This document shows, piece after piece, positions 33,861 to 45,737 of a stretch of DNA of 64,000 bases (its first letter is position 1; each line of letters opens with the position of its first letter). Under the pieces are notes generated by a model. The model worked only from the letters and a program-made list of their open reading frames with translations. It had not been told where the DNA came from and did not search any database. Source of the stretch: Umbilicaria muhlenbergii (lineage: Eukaryota; Ascomycota; Lecanoromycetes; Umbilicariales; Umbilicariaceae); NCBI GenBank assembly GCA_000611775.1, contig KK106981.1, forward strand, positions 5,844,506-5,908,505, given 5' to 3'. Both the position numbers and the translations under genes were made by a program.

Positions 33861-35234
33861 TGCGCGGGGTGCTGGAGGATGGGGCTGGTGCGACGTGCTG
33901 TCCTGATATGAGCCTCTGTCTTGTGGTCTTCTACGGAAAGCCGAGAGTAATCAACGTCCATTGCTGACCTTGGTGAAGTCAAACTCTATCAATCCAGCTA
34001 CTCTTGCGGTTAATTGGCTACTCACAACGACACCGCCCACCGGTGAAAGACTTAGCCATCGCTTCCATGTCGATCCGACGAGCCTTTTCCACGCATGAGC
34101 AGTGCGAGGAAGACGTGGTGCAAATGGTGATTGGAGCACCGCGAGGCTGGCGAACGGGTTGCTATCGCGGGCAAATGGCCTCGAGCAGGTTGTCGGATAT
34201 CCACGGGCTATGGGGGGATCGGAAGGTTTGCAGGGCCAGGCACGAGCTACCTCACGCCGTTGCCGACTAAGGTTGAGGCACTAAGTGACAACTGGGCCCA
34301 GGCCTTGAGCGTCTCCATGTGCAGACGGGCAAATGCAGCTACGGCAGTTAATCAGGTCGGTGGAGAAGGGGCAGGTTAGCAGCAGGTTGGGCAGGGTTCG
34401 CTGCATGTGACTACTGTTGTTCAAGCGGGGCTGCTGTCAAATCGAAGGTGCCGGTATTTGTGTTTCTAGGTACTCTCTTTCCCTTCTTTGCCCCTCCCTT
34501 TCCTTCACCGTCTTGGCCCCGTTGCAGGCGACTGAGACGAAGTCGGTACCGGCGCAGGGTGGCAAGCTACCAGGACGTGCCATTCTTGCCGAATCAGCCT
34601 GGCGAGCCTGGCGAGCCTAGCTCGCCCTTTCCCCGCACTCGCCTTGCCCCTGCACGCACTACTCCGCCATGCGCCCCAATCTTTTCTCTTTTCTCTCTTC
34701 TCTCTTCTTTCTTCTTTTTTCGGCTCCCTCTACCCCGCATCCGGCCCCACCTCCACACCCCCATCTCATCACTATCACGACCGCGAACGGTTCCACCACT
34801 CCGTTTCATCGGATGCACCAGGCTACGGCAAGCACGCATGTCGCCGCCGCCAACGTTGGACACCCTCCTGTTCCGAAGACCTGCATCTAGCCACATGCCC
34901 GGAGCCTGTCGACCAATAGATCACGCCGTCCCTCCGAGTCCATTTGTGTAGACACCCAGACCTTGCTTGGCCACGGACCAACGGGCACCATGTCACTATT
35001 CCCGAGCTCAACACTGTCCGAGTACAATATGGAGAATGTCGGACCCGCGCTGGGACACCTCTCTGGCCAATCCCAATCCTGGCGCTGCACGCCCTATTGC
35101 CTGTCCCCATGTCTGTTCGGCCTATAAGTTAAAGGGGAAGCACCCTGCTCTGGAAGCAGTGTATAGCCTCAGCAGACACGATCTCGAGTCATTAATCTTG
35201 TTATCCCCATACACACTACCAGCACTGAGCAATT
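33861..35234. other. intergenic, no gene recognised
   Basis: Pyrimidine-rich around 34480-34780, producing open frames on both strands without family likeness. It should include the promoter of the monooxygenase gene. Confidence 0.4.
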
Positions 35235-36911
35235 ATGACACCCCTGCGGCAAGATATCGGACGGTATGGCGATAGCTACGCTCCTGGCTCCACAGATTCC
35301 TACGCCGACAACCTTGACGTTGATGTCCTCATTGTAGGAGCCGGCTTCGGCGGTGTCTACCTCCTGCACAATCTGCGGAAGCGTGGTTTCAAGGCAAAGA
35401 TCTATGAAGCTGGCACAGATATCGGCGGCATCTGGCACTGGAACGCCTATCCAGGTGCCCGGGTTGACACAAACATACCCATCTATGAGTACTCCATCCC
35501 CGAGGTCTGGAAGGATTGGACATGGAGCGAGAAATACCCCGGCTTCGCTGAGCTGAGAAGGTATTTCGATCACGTTGAAAAAGTCCTCGACGTCAAGAAG
35601 GACATCGCCCTCAACACCCGTGTCGTCGGTGCCGACTTCGATCAGACTTCAGAGAAATGGGTGGTCAAGACCGAAGATGGCAGGACTGCTCGAGCCAAGT
35701 ACTTCATCTTGGCAACTGGCTTCGCTGCCAAGCGCCACTTCCCAGACTGGCCAGGCTTGGATTCGTTCGAGGGCATAATGCACCATTCCTCGTTCTGGCC
35801 TGAAGGAGGTGTCGATGTCAAGGGCAAGAGGGTGGCAGTCATCGGCACTGGCTCCACTGGAGTCCAGATTGCCCAAGAGTGCGGGCCCGAGGCCAAGGAG
35901 CTTACTGTCTTCCAGAGAACCCCTAACCTCTCTCTTCCCATGCGTCAAAAGAAGCTCACACCCGAGGAACAAAACGAGAACAAGCACACATATCCGGAAC
36001 TGTATAAGCGTCGTCTTACAACCTTTGCTGGCTTCCACTATGATTTCGCAGAGAAGAACACTTTCGATGATACACCAGAGGAACGCGAGGCTTTTTACGA
36101 AAAGCTCTGGAATAACGGCGGCTTCGAATTCTGGCTAGCAACGTACAAAGATATGCTCTTTGACGAGAAAGCTAACCGCGAAGCCTACAACTTCTGGAAC
36201 AAGAAGACGCGGGCCCGAATCCACGACCCAGCGAAGCGGGATATCCTAGCACCCCTCGAACCTCCTCACCCTTTTGGCACCAAACGACCTTCGCTCGAGC
36301 AAAACTACTACGACCAGTTCAATAGCGACCACATGAACGTGGTGGACATCAAGAAAAACCCCATCGTCGGCATCGAACCCAAGGGAATCCGCCTCGAAGA
36401 CGGCACCCTGTACGAATGCGACGTCATCGCCCTCGCCACCGGCTTCGACTCCCTCACCGGCGGCATGAAAAACATGGGCCTCCGCAACATCAAGGGCCAA
36501 CCCCTCTCCGAGACCTGGGCGCAAGGCACGTGGTCCTACCTCGGCATGACCTGCAACGGCTACCCCAACATGTTCTTCCTTTACGGCGCCCAGGGGCCCA
36601 CCGCCTTCTCCAACGGGCCCACGTGCGTCGAGATCCAGGCGGACTGGATCGTGCAGGCGATTGATAAATTGAAGGCGGAAGGGATCAAGAGGATCGATCC
36701 GACCAGGGAGGCGGAGGAGGAGTGGCGGAACAAGGTCAAGGAGATTTCGGATAAGACTTTGTTCCCCACCACCAACTCTTGGTATATGGGTGCGAACATC
36801 CCGGGGAAGCCGCGGGAACAGCTCAATTATGCGGGGGGCTTGCCGAAGTATGATGAGGAGTGCCAGGCGACGCTGCCGGAGTGGAAGGGGTTTGTTACTG
36901 TTAGTGCGTAG
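35235..36911 (+). CDS. Baeyer-Villiger-type flavin monooxygenase
   Basis: Intronless, 558 residues, ATG at 35235. Two Rossmann motifs: FAD-binding VLIVGAGFGGVYLLHNL, with EAGTDIGGIWHWNAYPGA after it, and NADPH-binding VAVIGTGSTGVQIAQE. Between them lies FEGIMHHSSFWPEG, which fits the Baeyer-Villiger fingerprint FxGxxxHxxxWP. ATGFDSLTGG near residue 400 is the usual late FAD contact. These enzymes use NADPH and O2 to turn ketones into esters or lactones, often in steroid or polyketide metabolism; the substrate here is unknown. Convergent with the MFS gene whose stop lies 125 bp away. Intact. Confidence 0.92.
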   Translation: MTPLRQDIGRYGDSYAPGSTDSYADNLDVDVLIVGAGFGGVYLLHNLRKRGFKAKIYEAGTDIGGIWHWNAYPGARVDTNIPIYEYSIPEVWKDWTWSEKYPGFAELRRYFDHVEKVLDVKKDIALNTRVVGADFDQTSEKWVVKTEDGRTARAKYFILATGFAAKRHFPDWPGLDSFEGIMHHSSFWPEGGVDVKGKRVAVIGTGSTGVQIAQECGPEAKELTVFQRTPNLSLPMRQKKLTPEEQNENKHTYPELYKRRLTTFAGFHYDFAEKNTFDDTPEEREAFYEKLWNNGGFEFWLATYKDMLFDEKANREAYNFWNKKTRARIHDPAKRDILAPLEPPHPFGTKRPSLEQNYYDQFNSDHMNVVDIKKNPIVGIEPKGIRLEDGTLYECDVIALATGFDSLTGGMKNMGLRNIKGQPLSETWAQGTWSYLGMTCNGYPNMFFLYGAQGPTAFSNGPTCVEIQADWIVQAIDKLKAEGIKRIDPTREAEEEWRNKVKEISDKTLFPTTNSWYMGANIPGKPREQLNYAGGLPKYDEECQATLPEWKGFVTVSA

Positions 36912-37035
36912 ACGGGCAGGGCTTGCAGGGGACGAGGAGAGGGAGTTTGCGGATTCGATTTGTACATAGTCAGCAGTTGATGTGACGGGGTAATCTCCCA
37001 TCGATTTCTCTGAAGCAGAAACAATATCCTTCAGG

Positions 37036-38916
37036 TTATGAACTCAGATACTCCGGGCACTTTTCCCCTTCCCCCGCCGACCTTAATTTCCTATTCCTCC
37101 TCCACACCAAGCCCGCGTAGCTCACCGCCGCCAGCACGCACACGCACGCCGCCCCCAGACAGATCGAATACCCCGTCCGGTACCGCGGCGCATCGGCCGC
37201 CACGAACGAAAACGTCGCCACGATCCCCCCCGTGTTGCCGAACCCAATCATCCACGCCGTCCCGACGCTGCGCGCCCCGTCGCCCCGCTGGTTCATCACG
37301 TACCAGCACACGATGACCGGCCCCGCCGAAAAGGCCCCCATCGCCACCAGGCACAGCCCCGCGTATTTGGCGGCGAAGGCGTGCCGCACGTGCATCAAGA
37401 TGGCGAAGCCGCCGATCAGCAGCGCGCAGCCGAAGAAGACGAAGGGGAGCCGTAGCCGCAGCCGGCCCGATAGGTAGGCCGTTGGCAGACAGAGGCCGAA
37501 GGCCGCGGCCATGGGGGAGACCGTGTGGAGTTGGGTGGCGACGGCGGAGTAGCTGAGGGTTTTGATGATGGTTGGGGCGAAGTAGGCGAATGCTGTGGGG
37601 GGGAGGCGGGGTGGTTTGTCAGAATGGGAACGGTAAAACGGTAGAGGAGGTCGTGATATGGTATAGAGGCTTGGGTTGGGGGGGGGGCTTACAGTAGATT
37701 GGGATCACAATGGCTGTGGGACGGCTCTTGTCAGCGTGTTTGGCTCTTGTGTGCGAGCGGGACTGAGACGAGGGACTTACTGAAATACATGATGCCCCCG
37801 AGGATGTTCTTGACTTACGTGATGAAGACAGGACTTTACGGACGGTGATCTATTCAGTCTGCTCCTTGCCGTTCCCCGCCCTGGCAATCACAAACTTCCT
37901 CTCTTCTTCCGTTAGCCAGCGCGCCTCTTCGGGGAAGTCCGAGATCAGGAAAAATGGCAGGATGCCGATGAGGATCGTCGCGATGCCCACGAGGATGAAT
38001 ATCCAGCGCCAACTGCTCAGCCCGCGGATGCCGTCCATCTTGGCGATGGCGCTGGCAAGAAGACCATCAAACATGTTGGCTGCTAATACGGAGCACCAGT
38101 AGACTGTGAAACGCTGCTGGGACTCTTCGCGCTTTTACCAGGCGCTGATCAGATAAAAGCCTATGTTCTCGCGTTTAGCGGTTTAGGTTCTGGCTCTGTT
38201 CCGGTGGGGGGGGGGGACTTACTTCCGGGGAATACTCCTGCTTCGGCGAGACCGAGGAAGAATCTGGTGGCCAGAAGCCCGCTGTAGCTGGTGACTTCAT
38301 TACGGATGAGCACACGCGCATCTTTCGGGCAGGAATGGCGGACGAAATCCCTGACAAAGCATCACGGTGCCGAATGCCAGTATGCACGAAGGCACTATAA
38401 GCTGGTAGAATTTAACGGTGAAAGTAAGGGTGCGTGAACCTTGACGCACGCCATCTGTGGGGCTTCAATCGCTTCATCAGAACCTTGGAGGGAATCTCGA
38501 AGAGGATGTATGGGACAAAGAAGATGGTCAGAGCGACATTCGCCTGGTTGCCCACGAGGTGCAGGTCTTTCGGGAGATGCAAAGTCAGCGCATTCCCTAT
38601 GTTCACCCTTTCAAGCCGATGAGTACTCTGGATCAGGCTTTGCGGTGGGTGATTGTAACTCGCCGATCGAGAAAAGCCGCCAGGAAGATGAGGACCAAGA
38701 TCGGTATCACCCGGACGTCAATCTTCCTCACCAAGGCCTTTTCGTCTATCGAAGGGGGACATTGAACTGGGAGTGAGGCACTGTCGGGCCTGGTTAATTC
38801 TTGCGAGTCCGACGCGGGTGTGGCAAGGTCGACGATGTCTTTGCCATGGGAAAAGATGTTGTTAGTAGGTGCACTAAAGCCTTGTTAGGGTTGGTATGCT
38901 AACCTTGCTTCTCCAT
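37036..38916 (-). pseudogene. DAL5/allantoate-permease-like MFS transporter (anion:cation symporter family) with premature stop
   Basis: A multi-exon gene on the minus strand from ATG 38916. Visible pieces: KIDVRVIPILVLIFLAAFLDR, NIGNALTLHL, FFVPYILFEIPSKVLMKRLKPHRW, LLATRFFLGLAEAGVFPG, WRWIFILVGIATILIG with FPEEARWLTEEER, and a final exon with MAAAFGLCLPTAYLSG and AMGAFSAGPVIVCWYVMNQRGDGARSVGTAWMIGFGN. This order is that of fungal organic-anion or vitamin/allantoate permeases of the MFS. The exon after FPG reads FYLISAW then TAA (38135-38137) then KREESQQRF, where relatives have WYKR, so the frame is cut. A second TAA is met in the poorly conserved exon near 37820. The first long intron uses a GC donor. 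Either a young pseudogene or a base error. Confidence 0.7.
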
Positions 38917-40567
38917 GTCATAACGGAGACAAGCGTGGGGTCTTCGAACTTAGTTGATTTAGAGACCCACTGCAATTATGACACATAGCGAGAAGAGCGG
39001 AATGGCGTAGTATAAGGTATCCCGCTGCGGGAATACTTCGACCAGAGCAATGTACAGTGGTAAAGACATTGAAAGGGTGGGGGGAGGGTTGGGGGAGGGT
39101 GAGAGAGCCGCGGTTTGAGATGGTGGTCAATGTTGCATGCTCACCGTGCCGAATCGGGCAGCGCTCTTGTAATAGTGTCGTCCGGCGTTTCGCCATCCTG
39201 CATACCTGTTCATTGTCTTATCCGATCCCATGAAAGAAGGGTGGAAGTGCAGACTGTCAATGCTAGCTCGTCAGCTAATCATGTACTTGCGCTTATAGTA
39301 GATATGAAAACAAATGGTGTGACGCTGTGTAACCGGGGTCGGGTTTTTGTGCAAAGCTGCAAGCAGGGGCTAAACCCTGCTCCCATGTTGCTAGGAATTA
39401 GCTTCGTCTCCTACTTCATGACATTCGAGCGTTCAAAGGGCGAGCCCGGTAAAGAGGCGCTCAGGATGGGTGAAGCGGTAATTAGGCGTCCGGGAGCTGC
39501 GCTGTCGAACACGCGGATCATATCTTAACCCCTGATCACTCACATGCGATTACGAGTATGCTAGACAAGATTTACAGCGTCCAGTTGGACGGAACGGGCC
39601 GTTGGACCGCTGCATGGAATGCTCTTAAAGTATGGAGATGCAGCCCCTTCCGTCTTCCGTGCGTACGTTGTACATTGAGGTACGCACAACAAATCAATCT
39701 GCCAAGACGTGCAGATGTCAACCAGGCCAAGGCGCAAGCGCAACACGGTGCTCCCACCTTCGCGGTTCCGAACCGCCAACACCAACATGAAGGTCGGCCA
39801 TCGTGTTCGCGTCTGGACCCCTGATAACGTCGGCGGCTTCCAGGTCGACAGCAACGAGATGGATGTGATGCTGGAGTCTGCAGCCACAGCAGCCTCCTCG
39901 GACCAGTCATTCATTGCTTTCGGCTTTCTCTCAGATTGCAAGCATTTGATCCCTTTCACATCCAGCTACTCGTGCGTCGAGTCATGTGCTTGACCTGCTG
40001 CGGATTGGCCCACCAGCCTTCCGTCTTTCCCTTTCAGCTGCTGTTCGATGCCCGTTCCTACCGCCGAACGCTCCCCAATCCGTTGTTTTGGTTATGGCCT
40101 GTCGGTCAGCTCGCTGCTCGGGATTGGAAATGGCTTTGACGGGTTGAGAGCCGACTGCATAGATCCCCGCAGTACTAATTTGAAACTATGCCCGTTGTCT
40201 TTGCGCCTGTCTTATCTTCCAGTGATCTGCGAGCGCTACAGATGGTTAACAGCGCCGGGGTCGACGCATTGACCCTTGTGACACCTTGCTGTTGTCTGCG
40301 CCTACACCCCCTCCATATAACAGTCGCTAGCTTCTTGTCAAATGCTCACACACGCCGCCCCCAAATCCAGGTAACTATACAATTGTTACGCTGGATACGC
40401 TGTAGGTAACATAGCTGTTTCGCTTAGAATCATCCTGGCCTCTCATTTCTTGTGATTCGAAGGGTTCTTAAATACCTATCAGGGCATCTTGTACCTGCGT
40501 GACCTTGATGTTTAAGAAACAAAGCCTTCGTTAGGGCACAGCTCGGCTCTTGGAGCAATTGAGCATC
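38917..40567. other. intergenic, no gene recognised
   Basis: Open frames on both strands around 39550-39960 have no family likeness. A G-rich run lies at 39079-39100. Confidence 0.4.
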
Positions 40568-42057
40568 ATGGCATCCATCTCCAATCCGGCTCCTGCTCTT
40601 CCGCCGCCCTTTGGGCAAACCTCCAACTTCGTCAACCCCGAGTCTCTCCTGAAATGGTGCGTCTTATGTGTAGCAGTCTGTCTCTCCGTTACGACTATGG
40701 TCTTCATCCTCAGGATGTATGTGAGGGTTGTTGTTAAGCGAGAGTGGATTCTCGAGGACTGTAAGCTCGTTCTATGCCGCCATCTCATTGATCCTTCTTC
40801 TCACTCCTCGCAGATATGTGCTGTATATCTTGGGTGAGCAGCTCTTCTTGCCGCCTGCGCCAATGACATTGTAGGAGATTCACTCTGACTCTTTCGCAAG
40901 ACTGGGCTAGTCACATATTGCGCCTTGATGACAACAGTCATGCACAAGCACGGTGGCATTCATGAGTGGAATTTAACAAAGTCGGAGGTACATGAGGCCA
41001 TTTATGTGAGTACAGTTAGCTTCCAGTTCCCTCGAAGAACTGATACTTATTTGTAGTGGTTTAATGTCACATCGGTGGAATACGCCCCAGTCATGCTATG
41101 CACAAAGCTAGCCATCCTCTTGCTCTACCGTCGAGTCTTCCTGCCACAACGTGGGGGCTACTTTGATTGGGTCCTCCGGTGCTTTATGCTCATACTCAGT
41201 CTTTTCTACTTCACTACCACTATTGTCAAGATCTGGGAGTGTAGTCCGAGGGCACGAATATGGGATAAGACTATTCCAGGGACGTGTGTCAATGTCTCCA
41301 GGCTGCTCAACACCAGTGGCCTCTTCAACATGATAACCGATGTACTTATCTTACTGGTGCCCGTAAAATCCGTCTGGAACTTGCAAATGACCAGAAAGCG
41401 AAAGTTGGGAGTTGTTCTAGTTTTTACTGTGGGCTTAACGTACGTTCTTTAGTGTGATCGGCTACGTTTTCTATGACTGAATTCTAATCTTGGCCGACAT
41501 TCCTTAGTGCACCTGTCTTCAGCATGATCGGTTTCATCGTCCGTATGAGAGTTAGCGGGAGCCCTGATGTGACGTACAACCAGCCTGAGATCCTCCTCTG
41601 GGCGTATGCTTTCTATTTTCCTACTGCCTTGTATTCGATATTGACAGTTGTTAGTACCGCTGAGGTCTCTTCAGGCCTCATTTGCGTCTGCATTCCCACG
41701 CTTGCAGCCCTTGCGCATCGGCGCCCACTCAGGCCAGCCGCCAGCATTGTCAACTCAAGGTGTACGAAGTACTCTGGACGAAAAGGACCTTCGAGCCTGG
41801 ACGAAGAGAACCTCTTCGACAAAAGAGATCTAGAGCTGAAAGAGGGCGTCTTTAGTTCTGCTTGCAATCAGGTACCTCTGCGTGCGGTTATTACGGGAAT
41901 CAAAGGTGGATCTGAATCTCTCGAGAAGCAGGACGGACACCTCAGAACCCAGGAAATCGAACTTTCGGATCCAGGAGAAGATTTTGATGTGTCAGCTCGG
42001 GGTTCGGGTATAATAAAGACCGTGAGAATCGAGCATTCTTATGCGCAATCAAGATGA
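40568..42057 (+). CDS. rhodopsin-domain (PTH11-like) integral membrane protein, copy 2
   Basis: Six exons: 40568-40760, 40814-40833, 40901-41005, 41057-41439, 41508-41603 and 41655-42057. They total 1200 nt, giving 399 residues in frame. The start gives MASISNPAPALPPPFGQ. Exon 2 is a 20 nt microexon (YMCCISW), as in copy 1. Other landmarks: HKHGGIHEWNLTKSEVHEAIYW, KLAILLLYRRVFLP, FYFTTTIVKIWECSPRARIW, LNTSGLFNMITDVLILLVPVKSVWNL, and VSGSPDVTYNQPEILLWA followed by EVSSGLICVCIPTLAAL. This is the fungal seven-helix rhodopsin-domain family, whose members are plasma-membrane proteins without assigned ligands. The polar C-terminal tail is about 125 residues. Intact. Confidence 0.88.
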
Positions 42058-43182
42058 TAAAGATCCCTTTTAAAGTGGTTGAACAAGAAGTCGAATCGAC
42101 ACTCTCATAACACTGTCATTTGTACATTTATGGGTATTTCTTTCACCTGGGATGTTCACTACGTTCGTCGATACTCTGGCCGAATAGCTAGTGATGTGCA
42201 TAGGCATTCATTTGTACACATGTGCTTCCAGCCAAGCGGTTTAGTCACTTTGAATGATTAAGCAAGGGGTATGGCTTTACATTGCCGCATAATGTGAAAT
42301 AGCCCCTATTTCCATAGAGGTACACGGGTCAGAAGCTTACTCTCAAGCTTTACGCATCTCCACTAGGCTGCTGAGCTGCCAAGGCCGCAGACTGCATTCG
42401 CTGGTATTTTTGGAAGCTGTGATTATCTGACCATGGGGCGTAAATCCCCTTCGGGCCGTTATATGTTGTGCAGATGCGTTCCTTTGCGCGGTTCAGCGGG
42501 GTTCAGGGGGCATCAGCTTTACCGACTTTACGGCCATGCTGCACGTCAATCTGCGTCGGTACAGCTCGAAGCCAGTTTCCCAATCTGGAACAAATTCCGC
42601 TTGGGCCGCCTTTGAGAACCGTGGCTATCCCTCGTGCTTGACAGGGATTGATGTACGGTAGGCTTCCTCTAAGCCGTCATGCCTCTGTGTTTGGGAAGCC
42701 AGATTGCCACACTCTTCGCCTCATCCTTTCCGATAGCTTAAATATGTGCCGTATGCTGAGCTACCTTGAGTGGTTTAGAGAGGAGAGGCTTATGCGGCGG
42801 TAACTGAGGCTTGGGTATTTTGGCAGAACATAGCTCGCACTGTTTACACAAGGATTTAAGTGCACAACATGGTAAGACGCTCATTGCGGCGCAATTCTGG
42901 ATGACTGCATACAAATGCCTATACCGGAAGCTCATGGGCCCAGAATGCTCGCCGGTGACAGCTCTTGTCTATTCACGACGGCTTCTTATAGTGCACAGAC
43001 GAGTCTCCAAATCCATTCCAAGCATTGTTCATAATTGTAGATTCGACCTAGTACTTCACAGCAAGATGGAAGCAAACGTCTTGCCCACAGAACCTAGATT
43101 CTTGCAACAAGGCGTGCTCGGTATGTCCTGTGGTCTCTTCAAGGATTCCGCCAACAGCTTCTTGTGTTGAGTGATTAAACTA
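42058..43182. other. intergenic, no gene recognised
   Basis: Only short frames. Probable promoter of the MFS gene at the right end. Confidence 0.4.
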
Positions 43183-44948
43183 ATGTGCGAGAAAGAACCT
43201 GAGGCAACCTCTGACGCGATAGATGGCACGAAGAGTACTTCAATCCCTCCACAGAGGTTGGACAGTGAGCATCCAGAATCTGCAGGGAGCTGGTCTTCAG
43301 TAAGTCCTTTACTTCAAAGTTGTTCTGAGTTGTGCTCACGGATATCTGAAGGAGAAGAAGCTCTTTGCAGTAGTCACAGGTCTTCTGCTTAATTTCAATA
43401 CCACCTTAGCCTCAAGTCTGCCAAGTGGCGCCATCGACAGCCTGGACAAAGCCTTTAACGTGAGCAGTCGTCAACAAGTATCTCTCCCGGTCTCCATTTT
43501 TCTGGTTGGTTATATCTTTGGTCCTGTTCTTTTCGGTCCCTTGAGCGAGTCCTTTGGAAGAAGAGTATGCTTTATATCCTCGTTTGCTCTCTACACGCTC
43601 TTCACTCTGGCCTGCGCCTTTGCACCAAACTGGCCTGCTCTCTTGATATTCCGGTTCTTTGTTGGAGCGGGAGCCTCAGCGCCGCAGGCCGTGCTCGGTG
43701 GGATGTACAGCGACTTGTATCCGAATTTAGTCCATCGAGGTAGAGCAGTGATGATTCTGGGTCTGGTGTCGAATATTGGACCACTCATAGGACCCGTCAT
43801 TGCCGGTTACAGCTCATCTTCAAACTGGCGATGGATGTTCTGGATCACTTTAATCATGGCGGGAACTACCTGGCCTCTGCTGCTCCTGCTTCCAGGTGAG
43901 TTCATTGCCAATTATGAATATCGATTGACTGATGTCTCGGACGCAGAAACCTTCCTGCCTGTCATAATACGTCGTCAAGCGGTCAGGCAGCTCTCACTCG
44001 ACAAAAGTTCTTTACACATGACGCACGTAAAGGCGAAGGAGAAGACTGTGAAGGACTTAATGATCGTGATACTGACCAGACCCATTCGTATGTTTGCTGA
44101 GCCTTTGGTCCTTTTCACGGATCTCTTTCTGCTTTACCAATACTCGATACTCTTTCTTTATTTCGAAGCCTATCCGATCATCTTTCAAGGCAAGCTTGTC
44201 TAATGCGTCCATACACATGACAATGGTAGACTGATATTTCCCACACAGGAACCTACCACATGAGTTCTGGCAAGTCTGCCTTTATGCTTCTCCCGAGTAC
44301 GTGATAGCCTGGCACATTACGAGCTTATGCTAATCCTTGTCCAGTCGGGATTGGAGCGATCATCGCTGTGTTTGTGTTCCTTTGGTACGACGCCTTTCTG
44401 GCCAAGAGCAAGGCACGGGGGAAGGCTTGGGCACAACTAGAAGAATACCGGCGCCTGCCCCTTGCCTGTGCAGGGGGCCCCTTGTTTGCAATTTCGCAGT
44501 TTTGGCTGGTTGGTAACTGTGGCATCCGATCAGTAATGTTTTAGGTGCTGACTCTTGCGCTAAGGCATGGACTGCAAGGCCTGATATCCACTGGAGCGTG
44601 CCTGCTCTGTCTGGCATTCCATATGGTATGGGGATTGATCTAACATTCATGGCACTTACGAACTACTTGACCGATGCTTATGGTATCTACTCTGCCTCCG
44701 CACTGGCTTCGTCTGTGTTCAGTCGGAATATTGTTGCCGCTCTGCTGCTTCCGCTGGCTGCGTATCCCCTATACGGCGACCTTGGTGCTGGTTGGGCATG
44801 CAGCTTGTTGGGCTTCTTGTGCTTAGCCCTGACCCCGATTCCATTCGTTTTCATCAAGTTTGGGCCCGCGCTTCGAGCAAAAAGTCCGTTTTGCCAGCGG
44901 CTGAAGCAGGAGGAGCAACGAGATGAGGTCTTGACAGGTGAAATCTAA
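43183..44948 (+). CDS. MFS drug:H+ antiporter (DHA1-like multidrug efflux transporter)
   Basis: The start ATG at 43183 gives MCEKEPEATSDAIDGTKS. Exon 1 ends SWSS, and after a short intron the frame resumes EKKLFAVVTGLLLNFNTTLASSLPSGAI, the first helix of fungal DHA1 transporters. Then come VGYIFGPVLFGPLSESFGRR (the helix 2-3 loop motif), FRFFVGAGASAPQAVLGGMYSDL, RGRAVMILGLVSNIGPLIGPVIAGY (antiporter motif C) and the NWRWMFWI stretch. The second half has FQGTYHMSSGKSAFMLLP, IPYGMGIDLTFMALTNYLTDAY and the closing helices. One intron (about 44190) uses a GC donor (GCAAGC); the rest are GT..AG. The gene lies next to the putative precursor and UstYa genes and could export their product. It could equally be an unrelated efflux pump. 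Intact by my splicing. Confidence 0.87.
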
Positions 44949-45453
44949 GGCCGCCGAGCTGTATTTGAAGAAGAGAGCATAAAGTTCATATAGAAGAAAT
45001 CGTTGTATATGTTAGAAAAACTCCACAATATTTGGATTAAGAACTATCGTTAAATCAACGGGAGAGTCTGGCTCGGCTTGCGCGGGCGATGTAAGTGCAG
45101 ACGTTGGCTACTGTAACTGCAATAAACAAGATTTAAGAAAGGCTCTTGAATGTGAGCCCGTCACTATAAGCCACCACCTACGTCACTGAGGGTCCACCAC
45201 AAGACGTCCAGACGCAACATTTAATTCCTGCTTGGGATATACTACACAACATGCGTAAAAAGTTCATATTGCCGTTACATCTGAGGTAGCCTCACGAAAA
45301 TCTGATCGCAAAACCAAAGAACGGAATATTGGGCTCCAGAATATCAAAATTCACCGTTCCATCCAAAGATGTCTTCGTACGAAGATGCTTCATGCTTCCA
45401 CCACCGTCCCAGAGCGATAGGCCTTTCGTGCATCTGCTTCGACGGGAGTCCCT
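44949..45453. other. convergent 3' region
   Basis: Lies between the ends of the MFS gene and the candidate precursor gene. No gene seen. Confidence 0.4.
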
Positions 45454-45737
45454 TCAAGTGGCGTAGGAGCTAACATCGTCTCGGCCGACAGCGAGCAGGG
45501 AATCTGCCTCGAATTCTGCGCGTCGTTCAGTGGCGGTTGCGTACGAGCTGTGATCTGGCGGGCCGACGGCAAGCATTGGATCTGCCTCAAACGCTTCTTT
45601 TGGTCAGCCCGAGCTCTCCTGATTCAAAGAATATAAGTTAAAGATTAAAACGGAGATGTACTGGCTGGGCGTGCCACTGGTGCCGCAACAACTAGGGCAG
45701 CCAAGAAAGCGATGGCAAATACGCGGAGACTCATCAT
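45454..45737 (-). CDS. candidate secreted repeat-peptide (RiPP-like) precursor
   Basis: Two exons (45737-45662 and 45596-45454) give 72 residues in frame. ATG 45737 opens a good signal peptide (MMSLRVFAIAFLAALVV with an Ala-Ala-Pro cleavage region). After a 65 bp intron the mature part consists of two related units: EADPMLAVG ... SSYAT, then a dibasic ERR, then EADSLLAVG ... SSYAT and stop. The units also match at the DNA level. Signal peptide plus repeats with a Tyr-containing core separated by a Kex2-type site is the layout of dikaritin precursors, whose cores are cyclised by UstYa-type oxidases; a UstYa gene starts 957 bp away. Caveats: there are only two repeats, the intron acceptor (AAAAG) was chosen to keep the frame open, and another acceptor gives early termination. 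Confidence 0.4.

Noticed and set aside
36246-37001. 251-codon frame antisense to the monooxygenase gene
   Set aside because: Lies opposite a clearly conserved gene in GC-rich codons; no family likeness.
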